Notes under the pieces: model-generated
The model's input: the letters and a program-made list of their open reading frames with translations, nothing else
Databases searched by the model: none
Told to the model about the DNA's origin: nothing
Position numbers and translations under genes: made by a program
NCBI GenBank assembly: GCA_900239685.1
Contig: OENT01000050.1
Coordinates: 186,001-250,000 of the forward strand
Length of the DNA: 64,000 nt
Direction of reading: 5' to 3'
DNA from: Rotaria macrura
Lineage: Eukaryota > Rotifera > Eurotatoria > Philodinida > Philodinidae
Part shown: piece by piece, positions 36,101-50,700 of the stretch
How positions within the stretch are numbered: the stretch's first letter is position 1
Layout of the letters: every line of letters begins with the position of its first letter

Positions 36101-39100
36101 CAACGATAATGACTCTTTATTAGCATCTTTCAATGACACTAATAATGAATCACATTCATTGATCTTAATTAATGAAGGAAGAATTTCTCTATTTTCTATT
36201 GATGTTAAACTTCAAACAGTAGACAGTATTACTTTTTCTTTATACTGCAATTCATTTTGTTGATATGTTCTTTGTAATGATTCATTGTGTGCATGGATAT
36301 TTGCTAATTGTTTTTCTAATTTTTGTGTTGCTTGATGTAATAAACGATTTTCATTCGTAAATCCTTCAATATCACTTTCGAGTTTTTCGATCTTAATAAA
36401 AACGTGGGAAAATATTCATTATTTTTTCTTATAGTGGAAAAAGAAATACTTTTAATTACCTTTTTACCAGCATTCGTCATATTTCTTATTAATTGATCAC
36501 GTTCTTGTGTCATGTCATCTAATGTATTTTTTAAACGTTCGATCAGTGCTTGAGTCTCGGCATGAGTTTGCGTTTCATTACTATGTAGGATAAAAAGAGA
36601 AAATGCAACAAGCGATGACGAAGTTCGCATGAAGAATACTAAATAATAATCTTCAATTTACTTGAGTTCTTTACGTAGTTGTATCAAACTTAGTTCTTTT
36701 TCGTCAAGTTTCGTGTGCATTATACCTTCAGCTCGATGAAAATCATCTAATTTAGCTCGCATACGTTTAGTTTCCATGCGTAAATGACGACTTTCGTCAC
36801 TGGCTTGAGACCATTTACGTTTGTATTCTCGTACATATAGATGAGCTTTTTCAAGAACTGGTTTCATGGCCATGTATTGTACAATTAAATCTTCATGTTG
36901 GCTACGCAATAACGTTAAAACTTTTGTTGATTGTTCAAAACGTTCGTCCAGTACACGAAGTTTATTTGCATCTTCACTTAAATCTGTTATTTGTTCATGA
37001 AGTTTCGAGGTAATATTTGCCCAACGTTCACTTGTTTCAGATGCCTATTCAAAACAAACATGGAAAATAGTTGAACGTTTTATTTTTTAATTGCCAAATT
37101 TTCAATCAAATTCACCTTTCGCACAACTGTCTTGAAACAATTGCCAAGTAATGCTAGTTTTCGTTTGTAAATATTTGCTTCGTCCATCGATTGTACTAAC
37201 TAAATAAATACATGCATACATATGTTAATGTGCATTTTAAGATTATATATTCAATGCCGATCTAAAGGACTCAAGCAATTCTGCAATCGATGCTCTGTCA
37301 ATAGTTGATTTATAGTATTTTCATAAAATCGTTCATTAATGAATTTATTAATTTTAAGTTTTATCTGTTTTCCCGAAGTCCATCAATTAATATCGAAGAA
37401 CGATATCGATCATCGAATCTATTCGAGTTCTAATAATAAAGAATTTCCTTTCAACACAAAGTTGGAGACAAGTTTATTTTAGATTCACGATGCCTACAGT
37501 CTGCTTGAACAGTTATCTACCGAACTGACAACTATACATGCACGACGTTACGGTAGATTCAGATTTAATGGTTCGTTTTCAACAACTAGAAAAAACTTAC
37601 GAGTTCATAGTGCTGAACTAAACTACTCTCAAAAGACTCTAGGTTTCACATTAAATGGATATTAAAAATATCCTTGCTCGCCAGTTACGTGAACAATATT
37701 CATTACAGTTACTATTGCGCTAGAACTTCTATCTTTCATTCATCCTGATCTTACTGAATAAATTTTTCCAGGAAGCATTTTGAAAATTTTCATGAAAAAA
37801 TATACTTCTTATTGATATAAATCTTTCATAAAGATATCATAGGAACAAGTTTTGAGTTTCTAGAACGACAAAATCTCAGATTCGTGTCACTGATTTTTCA
37901 AACAACATAGTCACTGAAATGTAGCACCTGATAATTTAAAGACTTGGATGACAATCTAAATCTGTTGAGTGATCTATTAGTATTTAATTGTAGGTTACTA
38001 TGTTTTATTTCTCTTTTCATTTACTTGTTCCTTATGCGAAGTATCAGATTTTTGAGTTTGTTCAAGTTCGTGTCGACGTTTCGTTAATTCTTCATTTATG
38101 ACAGCATGTTCACGTTGAAGTTTTTCATAATTACTCATTACCATTGATAATTCATTTTCGATTGTTTTCAAGCGTTGTTCACGTTCGAGATATTCTTGAT
38201 TCGAATATCGATGTTCTTTTTCGTAGGCATGAAAATCTTGTTGAATTTGATGAAAACGATTTGACATTGCTCCTAACTAATATTACGAAACGAAATAGAT
38301 AAAGTAAAACAGAGAAGAAAAAGTGTTTGTCTACTTCGTTTGTTTTTTCTGTCAAATGTTGTTTTAATGTTTGATTTCCTATTTCATGTTGAATAATTTG
38401 ATCATGTGCTAATGATAATTCATTCTTCGATTTTTCATAATCTATTTGTATGCGTGATAACAGATGATTCAATGTTTCGATTTCACGTAGTCGATCATCA
38501 AGTGATTTCTGGGTTTCTTCAATAACGGCATTCATTCGATTGGAATTCTGTTTGAAATCCATTTCCTATGAAAATAAGACAAATAAAAGTCATTATTGTT
38601 TTATTTTTTTAGACGTCAATGTTATCATAAATACTTTAACGATATGTTCTTGTACAATGGTACGTGCTTGACTTAGTTCACTTTTTAATGTATCAATTGT
38701 CATCACTAAACCTTTTGATTGCATTCTTAATTCATCTAACTGATGTGTAGCATCGTTAGCACGCTTTTGTTCTTCATCCAATTGACGTGTTACCAAAACA
38801 AGTTTTGTAGCAGATTTAGAAGCTGCTTCCGTTTCATCACACAACATTTTCTGTATATTTTCGATTTCATTTTGATAACTATCGTTTTGTTCACGCATAT
38901 CATCACGTTCATTTGTTACGATCGAAAGATTTTCTTTTAATTCATCAATATGTTTTAACAAATCTATTTCACTAGTTTTCAACAAGCCTATTTCACTATT
39001 TAATTTTTCAATTTCATAACCGTATTTACGAGTTTCATCCTCGCGTAAAATTCTTATATTGCGCAAGTCACTTTCAGAACGTTCATGTTGAACAGTGATT

Positions 39101-42100
39101 GAGTCTTTCTAAAATGAAAAGGATAAGAAAATTATTTTACATACAACAAATAAGCTCATGTTTAGATATAAGATTATAATTTCTGGGTTTCCTAGCAATT
39201 GAATTTGATCTTCTTTGTCCGAAGAAGGAGTAGTTTAAAGTAGTGTTTATATGGCTCGTAAGAAACAAGAAGAACCTGAATAATTAACAGGACTTAACAG
39301 CAATCTGTAATAAATTGGGCTAAGGTATTATGAAAAATGTCTATAGAATTCATTTTCAACAACTATTGATAAAATATACGAAAATAAGCATTCAATTATC
39401 ATACTAAGTAATTACTTATCAATTGTTTTTCATAGAATTCATTCTATCATGTCATTTATCTTTAACAAATTTCATTCTTCGATAACTAGCATCCTTGTGT
39501 GTGTATGTGTGTGTATTCATGTCGATGATTAATTGTGCAGAGCTCGAATAATGCTATGACTAATAGATGTAAGCTTTCTGAAGGGTTGCACGCATTTACA
39601 TTAAAATACATTGAAAATTATATCAATACTTGAAGCGGTCATTGTTGTTTATTTTTAGCAGACCTATTGTAAGACCAATATAAGTTGAGAGAGCGAGCAC
39701 GAAACTTTTCCCGTCTTTAATTCCATTTTTTCTTCTAGGCTTTCTCTTCTATGAAAAGGAGTTCTGATATTTGAAATATCGAAGATATTGTTTAAATTTT
39801 CCCCGTGATTTAGGAAATTATGCTATTTTTTCTTCAAGAAAAATAACTAATTATTCCTAGATTTTCACTTTCTGGTAATGGACGCTCATGTCGATTGGCA
39901 CGGACTCTATGAAAATGATTAGAGAATGTACAATATACTTGGTTTATTAGTATTACAATGGAAATTGTGTTAGCTGTAGCTAATAAATGAATGGCATAGG
40001 TTATCCTGACGATGAACAATTTCAAAGTTGCATGAATGAATAGAGAAGTTCTTAAAAGAAAAAGTCTTTTGATTTCACTCCATTCGAAATTTTAGATCAT
40101 AATGTCTTCTATTTGTTATGAGTCCTAGAAAATACACATGAACTCTTAACATAGTTATAATTTAGAAGACAACTAATGGGTATGATCTGCAACGTTGTCT
40201 CGAATAGTTACATTCGTTCACAAACATCTTGATGATAGTTAGAAAATCAATTTTTTCCAAGGAGACATCGAAATTCATTTTTGTAAGTAGAAAAATATCA
40301 GGATAACAAAAGTTGGGAATCTCTACAAAGTATTTTATAGTCTTTTTATGTAAACGAAGTTTACATAGTCTCAATACAAGCACTTGATTCATCATTTGTG
40401 AATAGGAGAGAATGATTAATTCACTTTTAATGACTGAGATCAAAACTGAAAAGTATTCATTCCCCAAATTTTAGTCTAGACATATTCCTTTCGGAAATAA
40501 AGAAGTGTACAGTATAATTAACATAATGATCTATGAAGAATACCTCATCTTGAACTTTTAATAGATCTTGTTGTAAACTTTTAATACGATTTTCTTGTTC
40601 TTCTTGAACATTATTTAGACGTGCTATTTCTTTTTCTTGTATTAAACATTCTTCTTTAGCGTATTTAGATTTTATTTCTATTTCATGAAGATTTTGGTCG
40701 TATCGAACCAAATGTTCTTGCTTAATTGCCAACTAAAAGTAAAACATCAAACACGAAGTTATGATTTGTAGTTATGATTTGAAATAACAGTCGAACTACT
40801 TGTTTATTAAATGATTTTTGTGTTTGTTGAAATTCGTCTTGTTTCATTTTCAAATCATTTGTCAGTTGTTGAAGTTGTTGATTGAGTGCATTGATTGTAT
40901 GTTCACGTTGAGCTAATGTTTCCGCTAGATGACGAAGCTTTAGAACATAAAGAAAAATTTTAAAAAAAATGTAATTTTCAAATATATTCATTTCCTTTTC
41001 TTTTCGTTTTTTCAATTACTTCGCGTTGTAAAACTTTATTATCATGTAACACTTTTGTTGCGTTTTCTTCAGCAAATTTTTCTCGATGATGACTTTTAAC
41101 AAGACCAGTTTCAAGTGTTTCAGTTAAATGTGCAACTTCCGCTGTTTTATCAATAACAAGCTTTTCCAATTGATCTATATGACATTGCTTATCAAGCATA
41201 TCTTTATGTTTTTGTATTAGTTCAATTTTTATCTTATCCATTTGTTGCTCAATATCAATTATTGTTTTATTACGTAAATCAACTAATGTCATGGCTTCGA
41301 TTAATTTCGTTTCAATTAAATTATTTCGAGAATTCAATTCATTGATCGCATATTCGTATTGTTCATTTTCTAGTTTTGATTCATGATAAGTACGTTCAAA
41401 TTTTTCAATTTGTTCTTTGGATAATTGAATTACATTCGATAACCTTTGATTTTCCTGTTCATGTGTAGAATTTTTATTGTGTTCAACAGCTAAGTTTTCT
41501 TGACATGTACGTAATTCTAATGATTGTCTATGAAGCTATGGTAAATGAAAAAAACAAGTCTTGTTTCAAATGAATATTAGACGACTGTGACGATAGGTAA
41601 CTGGATATTTTCATCCGAACAATGGTATATTCTAAGACTACTTCAAAATACTTGACAACAGTTTCACCTGTAAAAATATGACCTAGATTTTCAATATTTT
41701 ACGTAACAGTTATAAAACAAAAAATCCTTGAATGAAGATTTTTTCGAGAGAAACTTCTTAAGTGATGCAAATCTTATCTATGGCTTCGGATTAGAAAACC
41801 TTCTCTAGAGCATTGTTGATATCTGTAGTAACTAAGTTTTAGAATCACCACAAAGACAATTCATGACGTAATCATCACTTTTGCAAGAGATTTTTATCAG
41901 TACTTTTCTAACGATATTCTCATCGAAGAATATCAGTGATATAGGTAAAGTTATATCAATAGATCCTTTTTTTATATCACATAAGAATCGATATCGACAG
42001 TGTTATTCGAAGGATCATATGTAGAATGATTACAGAAAACAAATTACAAATGTATGTACTTATATGAATCTGAATAAACTTAAACGTTGATGAGAATAAA

Positions 42101-44705
42101 ATGACAAAGAACTAGACAAAATTTAAAATGATAATTTTTAAAATGAAACATGTTGGTACCGAAAATGACAACACATCATGAAAACCTAGTGTGTTATAGA
42201 TGTCCAGGATTGTATGTACCAATGTGCTCTGTCAACGTTTCACAAAGGCACACAAAAAGAACAATATCAGAACGTTGACTAGACATGAAAATTTGAGTTT
42301 CTAGTTGTCTACACATATGAAGTAGAGAGTTTATCAATATCGTATGTTACCATGATAGAACTAATGATCTTCTATAAAGCAAAGAATAGATATCTCTGAA
42401 CTCTCAACAATGCCGTTTTATTGGGTTTACATCGAATTTCGACAAATGCTTTATACGAATATTTTTCTGATGGCTCACTCCGTTAGAATCGTCAACCTTC
42501 CGAAGTCAATAAGATTCTAAGTTACCTGTGAGATACATATATTTATGATACATATATAGGACGGTTTTAATATTCTACTTTAATAATTGTTTTATTAGTA
42601 AAATCATTATGGCCATAATAAAGAGTGAACAATTAAACTACTTAATGAATAATCGACAAGCTACGAAAATATGCTTGATGTTTTACAAATTTTATATATT
42701 TGTAGAAACTTCATTAACATAATGATAGAAAAAGTATTTGGATACAGTAAGCGATAGATGATCAATATAAATGCAGCATTACAAGGATAATATTGTATCC
42801 ATTTAATGAAGCATCTCTGTTTCTAATCATTGAATAATCTTATTCTATTATATTTATCGCTTTCAATTATTATTGTTTACATACTATAGATACGTGTGAA
42901 GAATATATAGTATTGTGATTGCTGGAAGAAAAAATTGCTTTTCAAATCAAACAACCATAGAACTTGAGTATTTCATTTTCTGTTATTTTTACATTTGGCC
43001 TTGACAAAAAAAAAGGATCATATCGAAAATTTCTCATAAATATGCAGAATTCAAATGAATATCATTAGCATATTTTTTTTTCTATATTTTAACATAAAAG
43101 TCGTTTGAAGAATCCGTACAAGATTAAAGTATGAAAATATAATGTAGGAGCTCCGTCTAATTATCTGGCGATTATTTATCACATCTACCATGGACTTTAC
43201 TTTCTCCTCATCAACTGCTTAGTTAATCATCTGCTAATATAATATGAAAGTAATTATCAAAGCAATCCCTATCAACATCGCTGTAACTGAGAGCGGGTAC
43301 GTCATAAATATGTCTATTACAATGTAGCGAAATATGAATCAGAGAGAAGGAATTAGCTAAGTCTACGTCACACACATTGATATTCATGTTAGATCATGTT
43401 TCGTAAGAAATGTCCATACTTGATCTTTTTTCTCTTCACATAAACGTTTTAATGCTCGAATTTCTGCATGTAGTTGTTCAGTATCATTGTTTGTTGTTTC
43501 GAAATGTTGTTCTAATTGTTCATCATGAGATTTTTTCAATACTCGAAGATCTTGTTCAAGTTTATTATTCAATACATCTTTTGCTCTCAGCTGAAAAAGA
43601 ACAAAACATATTCAACATAGGTGAGGTATTCTTTCACGTTAAATGATTTACTTCAACGATAATTCCATCAAGTCGTTTTTTTGTTGATTGTAATTCTTGA
43701 TCAAGTTTTTCATATTCTATTTTCGAAACAGTTGATTCTATTGGTTGTGTAGGAATAATTGAATAATTCGTTGCTGTTATTTCTCGTTGAAGATTACGAA
43801 CTTGTACTTCTAAATCAGCTGTTATACTATCTTTAACACGACACTAATGAAATGAAAAGATTTCTTTTTTCATTAGACAAAAAAAGAAACAGATTCAAAA
43901 CAAACTTGACGCTGTAAATCGCTACGTTCATTTTCGAGTTCAACTTTTTCTTTCGACATTTGTTCGATTAGTTGTGCATGTTGTTCGATTTGTAGTTTCT
44001 TCGTTTTAATATCATTGTTAAATGACGTTGTCGAGTCTCGATAACGATCTGTTATTGTTTTTAATTTTGTTGATAAATCCTGTATGTGTTCATCGGCACG
44101 TTGTTTATTTTGTTGAAGTTCTTCTTGAATATCTTTTAATTCATTCGTTTTGATGCGTAGCTGATAAATAAATATTATTTACAAGTCATACAAATTGAAA
44201 AAAACAATATATATGTATACTACTTACATCCATTTTAAATGTTTCATTTTTTTGACATTCTTCAACAAGTTTAGCACGAAGATCTTCAACTTTTTTTAAA
44301 AGAACAATATTCTAAATAATATAATTTACCGTAGAAGTTTTAGTTTATTTTACTAATTAAATAAATTGAAAACTAACTTGTTCCCGTGCATCGTCGTCCC
44401 CCATAAATGATGCAAACGTTGTATGTTTATTTGATGCCTTTGAAAATAAAAGCGAAAAGAAAAGAATGCTGAAACGTACTTAAAGTTCTACTCCCTCACA
44501 CAAATTCATTTTCATGAAAAAATATAAATATTGAGATTTTAATAATAATAGGACAATAGTCGGACATCTTATCGGAATGGTTGACGACAGGATTTTTTAA
44601 TTGACATCTACATTTTTTCATAAATGAATTGTCATTGTCTACTTTAATATTGTAGTGTTTTCTTTGTGCGTCTAACGATTCTCCAAGGAGCTTCATTGTA
44701 GCCAA
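33128..44705 (-). CDS. Large coiled-coil protein, about 1,410 residues
   Basis: Twenty-two exons with matching phases: 44705-44643, 44437-44378, 44311-44228, 44160-43906, 43843-43652, 43590-43420, 41535-41020, 40937-40800, 40732-40544, 39108-38635, 38565-38335, 38276-38025, 37199-37116, 37044-36662, 36580-36460, 36391-36233, 36163-36017, 34483-34316, 34250-34078, 33650-33458, 33372-33302, 33236-33128. Nearly all introns are phase 0, so exons are whole heptad blocks. The product is almost entirely Glu/Lys/Gln/Leu-rich coiled coil, with a short non-coiled C-terminal end (FYESVFKEKGFFPTIEYSS). Long introns of 1,884, 1,533, 1,435 and 825 nt sit among 50-80 nt ones. Such proteins are usual at centrioles, ciliary roots or the Golgi, but I cannot name the family. 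The short gene at 44955-47048 might be its true N-terminus (one gene of about 1,650 residues). Confidence 0.7.
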
Positions 44706-44954
44706 CAGATGTTTTCTTTTGTTTCACAAAAAATCAGTCAAGGTGTCGCGTATGATAGAACTCGACTTTTTACTTTTACGTGTATATGAAAAAGTGCTTT
44801 TATAATTAAAGTGCCATTTCTTTTTTTTTCTTGAGACATTGAACTTTTCTTTTCTTAAACAATAAAATTTCAAAATAAAATGCTCTCTCAAACGAAGAGA
44901 AATAAACTATTCTGAATGAAGGCCAGTAGAAAATTATGAACTCATAATTGATCA

Positions 44955-47048
44955 TTAATATTTGATCATTATCAAACCCAAAGTATCATCAAATTTATAT
45001 CTAGTCGAGACAAGATCGACTGATAGCGGTTGATAGAAAGGTGCTTGAGAGAAGTCTAACGAATAAGCTGAAGCATTTACTTGTTTTGTTAATTCATTTT
45101 TTGTCTTTCGAAGTTGTTCGATTTCAGCTTGTAAAACTTGTATGCGTTCATCACGATATTGAATTTCTTTATTTAAAGGTATTGTATTGAGTATGTCATC
45201 ATTGGATACACCGATGATACGATCGATTGGAATGGTTTTTAATTGAAGTTTTTTTGTATCCCATTTACCTGTTCGTTTAGCGGCATTAATAAATGATATT
45301 AATGAATCGAGATCATGTTTCAGATCAATATTTTCATGATTTAATTTCCATTTTTCTGCTTCAATACTCTTCAAAAGAAAAAGAATCCATAATTACTTAA
45401 TATGTATTCGCTATTGATTAAATATTGATAAGAAACATATGGTTCGCGTCTCTTTCATTTTCCTACTGATGATACCAAGTGTTTAGTTGAAAAATGACAC
45501 AGAATTTTTATAAATAGATCATGAAAATGTATTATCTAATATTGCGTAGAATACAATTCTAGACAATATGAAAGCTTTCTGCATTTTCTAGAAATTTCCA
45601 GACAAGAAAAAAAAATGCCTAGCAATAGTAGTGAGTAAAAAGTTCAACTCATAATTATAACGTTTAGAAACGAAAAGAGAATTCATAGAAATTTCGGCAA
45701 ATTAACAATAAAAGGAGATTTTTGTTTAGAACGTTTTTGATAGAACAAACAAAATCATCATTTCGGATTTCCAATAAAATCTACGACACCATAGTCCAAT
45801 CATATGTTTCTCTAATACTGTTTACCAGTAACAATGTTTGTTTCAAAAAACCAAACTTACGCTAACACTTTTTGTTACATCTGATAATGAATGATATTGC
45901 TAAAGATTGAAACAGAAATGAAATACAGAAAGAAATAAACATGAGTAAACATACTTGTAAAGATGCATGTGCTTTTTTAAGTTTACTTTCAAGTAAAGCA
46001 ACACGTTGATTAGCTTCCTTTTCAAGTTCATCGAGACTCTGTAAGAGTAGACGTGTTTGAATCGATAAATCTTTCACATAACTTTCATAAATAGCTAATT
46101 TTTGCTAAAATAGGAAATAATAATCATTCAATTTCATTATCAGCTAAACGACCCCTTTCTTCTATTCTATGAATTACACGATCAGAAATCAATTTTTTTT
46201 GTTTGTTTTAATATAACTCAAAAGTCGATCACTTCAATAGGATCATTTTACCGTATGTATGTTGATACTGTTTTGACAATTCTATTCATCGATGAATGAA
46301 ATTTGTTTTGTACCTGCTTGTAGAGAACAATAGTTACATGTGTACTGTTAGTGACAGTGATCTTTTAGAAAAATGAAATCTGTACAGAATCAAATATGAT
46401 ATCAATTTGTCTATGACTGCGAAGCTTAATTATAAAAGCCAACTTTCAAGAATTGAACAACAGAATTACATCGAGTATGACGATCAAAACTGACAAAGTT
46501 TTGTTGCTAGTTTTACCAGGTGATTCCGAACAACTATCAAATAATGAGAAGATGATTGACAATGAGAACAGGATATAATGTGCAATTTAACACTTTCATA
46601 TTGCCTACAAATCTTTGCACACAAAATTGAAAAACCAATCTTCTGACAAGTTCGCATGATCTCTTATTTCGAGTGGAAACCTTAGACATTTTCATGTCTT
46701 TCAAGTGTTGTAACAAAAACCGGATTTGTTTAGTTCTTTTAGATATTTTGTTCTAGTATAGAACCGATCTGTTCGTTGTATTTCTATGCCTGTATAGTAT
46801 TCTGCTGATTCATGATCATACATTTTCTATACCTAACAATTGAACGGAAAAGATTTACAAAAGACAAACCACTGCATCAATTGATATTCAATTATAGTTA
46901 AATTCTATACCTTATGGCGTTCGTCGGCCGTTGTATGCTTTTCATCAATTGTTGTTAATTTTTTAATATAACGATTTTGAACTTCCTCAAATAACGTTGC
47001 AACATGTCGAACATTGAGATTTTGATTTGAACAGCTTATGTTACTCAT
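44955..47048 (-). CDS. Short coiled-coil protein, 246 residues
   Basis: Four phase-0 exons: 47048-46911, 46104-45955, 45899-45861, 45368-44955. The first intron is 806 nt and the next two 55 and 492 nt. The product is mainly coiled coil (KLAIYESYVKDLSIQTRLLL, then LDELEKEANQRVALLESKLK) with a second coil before a non-coiled end that includes SLDFSQAPFYQPLS. No known domain recognised. It lies head-to-tail with the large coiled-coil gene, only 249 bp away, and shares its phase-0 exon structure, so the two may be a single gene whose joining splice I did not find, or two parts of a split gene. The start is the first ATG of the upstream exon and is divergent from eIF4B. Confidence 0.6.
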
Positions 47049-47708
47049 TGACAAAGGAAAGTAACAAAAAAGAAAAAGAAAGAACTATTCGTATTAATGA
47101 CAGAAGGACATTGAAATAGATATGGTTTCGTATTATCTAACACCATTCATTTAATCATTTCTTTGACTAAACCTCTACAAATACAAAATGCATTTTTAAT
47201 TGAATGCATTAACGCGTTAAAAAGACGAAATAAATAATATTCATTAGCGAAAATAAAATAAAACAAAATCAATTTTCTTTTGTAAAAAATAAAATTATTT
47301 AAAATAGAATAATTTTTTTTTCTCAATATTCAAAAAAAGAAAGAAAGCAAATTCATCTATCTCAGTACTAAACATTGATAAATAAATATACAGAATGAAA
47401 TAGGTTTTTTTTGTTGTCTTCCTTTTCTCTTGTTACTTTGTACGACATTTGTACTCATCTTATGTATGATGACTTTTTTAGATCAGAATATCTATTCGTT
47501 TTCTTTTCGTTTTTTGTTTGTTCATGTTATTATTGTTTCAATCAATAGAATCACTCAATTGTAATCAACAAACAAATTCAATATCTTGTCATTCTGTTGT
47601 TTAATATCGAATGGCTATAAGCAATTGTTAAAAAAAAGCAGAAAGAAAAATAAAGAATAAAATTTATTGCTATAATCAAATCTCAAAAGAAAAGGAAAAT
47701 TTACAGCG
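47049..47708. promoter_or_regulatory. Shared upstream region of coiled-coil gene and eIF4B
   Basis: 660 bp between divergent start codons, very AT-rich with poly(A)/poly(T) tracts. A TTTACAG just before the eIF4B ATG could be a splice acceptor for a 5' UTR intron. No TATA box is clear. Confidence 0.4.
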
Positions 47709-50700
47709 ATGTCGTCTCAAAAAGGTAAGAGGAAAGGCAAGACAATACCGTTAACGGATTTTCTTGCTACTGAACCGAAATTGGTTACTGTTCGAGCAAC
47801 GCTTTGGTCCGACATAGTTGACAATGAAGAAGCAGAAGTGAAACCTATTGGTAAGAATAACCTAAAACATAAGATTGAAAAAGTCATTTTCACGTTTTTT
47901 TTTCTAGTTGTTGATATTGGTGGCTTACCAACAGCTCCTCGCAGTGCCCATGATTTTGACTTTAATAGTGTCCCAAATAATGCTCCCTTTGTTGCACATG
48001 TTGCTAATCTATCATTCGAAATTGACGATGAAGGTTTACGAAGGATATTTGCTGATTTAAACGTATGATATTGAAAATGATTTTTTTCCTTATTTGTTCC
48101 TCTATCTTTTTGTGTGTTTGTTTTTAGCCAAAATCAGCTCGAGTAATACGTGATGGTATCCGTAGTAAAGGTATTGGCTTAGTTGAATTCGAAACACGTG
48201 AAAATTTAATCGAAGGACTAAAAAGATCCGATAAAGAAATTTATGGACGTAAAATACGTGTTAATGTTTCGGATAAAACCGACTCCTACGGAGATAGCGG
48301 GCGTGGAGGATTCGGTCATAACCGATCGAATCGAATCGGCGGTGGTGAAGAACGTCCGGAAATCGGTAATAGATGGAAACGAGCTGAACGTAAGTATTTG
48401 ATCACTATGATGACAAGAAAAGAATGATCGACATTTCAAAAATTCTTTTAGCTCGATCTGATGATGTATCAGATGATCGACCCGGTAGTGGATTCAATCG
48501 TGATCGACCGAACCGTGGTGAGCATGGACGATGTAAGTCATTGTAAAATATGCATATTCGGAAAATTGATGTTAGGAAGATGAAAATCAATTGTGAATGG
48601 CTGTGATTTTAGGATTTACTGATAGATAATTAATCACAATTTTTGACTGTAGACATGTGCTTGACTTGAAATAGAATTATCTCTAGAATTTTCATGTTAA
48701 AGTCATTTGTCTCCTGATGGTGTATTACAATATTATTCAGAGGCAAACTATCGGGAGTAATATATGCTTATTTTTGGCAATATTTCTCTGCTAAGAAAAA
48801 TACGATTGAAATAATTGAAAATCGTAACATGATATGTGATAGAACTTTTCTAGGTTTGATTTAATCTCATTGAGTTTAAGTTATAGTGGAAGGATAAATC
48901 CGAGTAGCGCTCAGTGAATGGATACGATCAATCATAGATCTAGATAAGAGAACATTGAAAACATTGAGCTAGAAAAGTAATGTTTTCAATTATTTCTAAT
49001 GGGATCTATCGAACTTCTAGAGACGTACAACATACTTTTGAACCAATGCGATTCATGTATCTTTTCGTTGTAAGCCTTTTCAAGCTAGCAGGCTAGTGAG
49101 TAGTTCTAGAACCATGAATCAGTCATATTTAAATTTATTTTACATTGTCACGTTCTAAAACCGACTGGCATTATTAGATCACACTCCAAATACTCATATT
49201 CAGCATATGGATTTCATTAGATTAATCATTAGAATACGATTGTTTGATCCTTCAAAGCTTTCTATGTTCAAGTGTATTTATTTTCCTACTTCGGAACGTG
49301 AAATACATATCTTGCAATCATTATTTTATACTAAATAACAATAGAATTTTCTTTTTCTGCAGCAAATATGTCTGGTGGTACACGAGACAATCAACCGGGT
49401 GGTAACTATGGATTTGGTTATCCACGTACAAGAGATGATCGACCAGGCGGTGGAAATAATCGTGATTATAATCGCCAAGGACAACATAGTCGTTATCAAG
49501 ACGATAATAATCGCTCGAATACAGGAGGTGATAGACCTCGTTATACAGGTCGATACAGTGATACACGGTAAAGCTTGATAAAGTTTAAGATTTTCAATGT
49601 AAATGAGGATTTTGATTTTAGTGATGCTACACGTGATCAAAATCGTACAAATGGTATTTATTTTTTTACATGCTTCTTTTTAGTTTCGTTAATCGCTTAA
49701 TTTTAGATGAACCAAAGGATGAACAACGAGATCCACCACGTGAACGTCAAAGACTTCAACTACAGCCACGTACGAAACCACTCGAAGAAACTCAAACATT
49801 ATCTGGCTCATCGTCATCTCTTAATAATGCTGGCATATCATCAATATCAAATCCAGATGAATCGGTGTCAACACCAATGGCAAATAAATCAAATCAACAA
49901 ACACAAGATTCATCATCATACGAAAATCAGGAACAAGATTCGGGTAATACACATGATACCACAACCGATGAACAATCCACAGTAAAACCTTCACGTGGCG
50001 CTGGTGCTTCGATATTTGGTGGAGCGAAACCGGTGGATACGACAGCTAAAGAACTTGAAATCGAGAAAAAAATCAGAGAACTTCAAATGACTACAAATGA
50101 CACACCGGCTGATACCGAAGAACGAGGAGCGTCATCTAGGTAGTTTATAGTTTTCTCTAGTATTCACTATTCAATATTTGCTTTATTATTCTTTCAAAGG
50201 CCGTCTCATATTCGTGGTGGTGAACGAGATGTCTATCGTGCTAAACGCCCAACACAAAATGATGAAGGTCATTGAAAAAGTTCTTATCGACAAAATGTCA
50301 AAACTCATTTTGGTTTTTTTTGTTGTTTGTCAGGTGGTCGATCTGGTCAGAGTACTGACTATCATCATAAACGAGAATATAGTGGTAAAAACAATGTGTG
50401 CACTTTATCAATCGTAGTATATTTTTATTTCAATTTTAGGTGGTCGACAATATGAAGATGATGGTCGAAAGCGTAATGATGATAATCAACGTCGTGGTGG
50501 TTATGATCGAGATCGTTACGGTAGTGGTCCATCTCGACGTGATCAAGACTCTGGGCGTAAAGGCAAATATAATCACCATAATAATTCAGAACGAGGTATT
50601 TAACAAATAGAATTGATCGTCGGTTTTCATTTACAATCTACGTTATATTCAGATAATGAACGTGGAAATTACCGACATCCTGATCGTGATCATGACACTA

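Noticed and set aside
48900-48930. tRNA A-box-like GTAGCGCTCAGTGAATGG
   Set aside because: No B box or acceptor stem pairing at the required distance; it lies within a long eIF4B intron.
49321-49640. Two minus-strand frames of 81 and 104 codons
   Set aside because: Antisense shadows of the Gly/Arg/Asp-rich exon 5 of eIF4B; Tyr/His- and Ile/Thr-rich composition is explained by codon mirroring.
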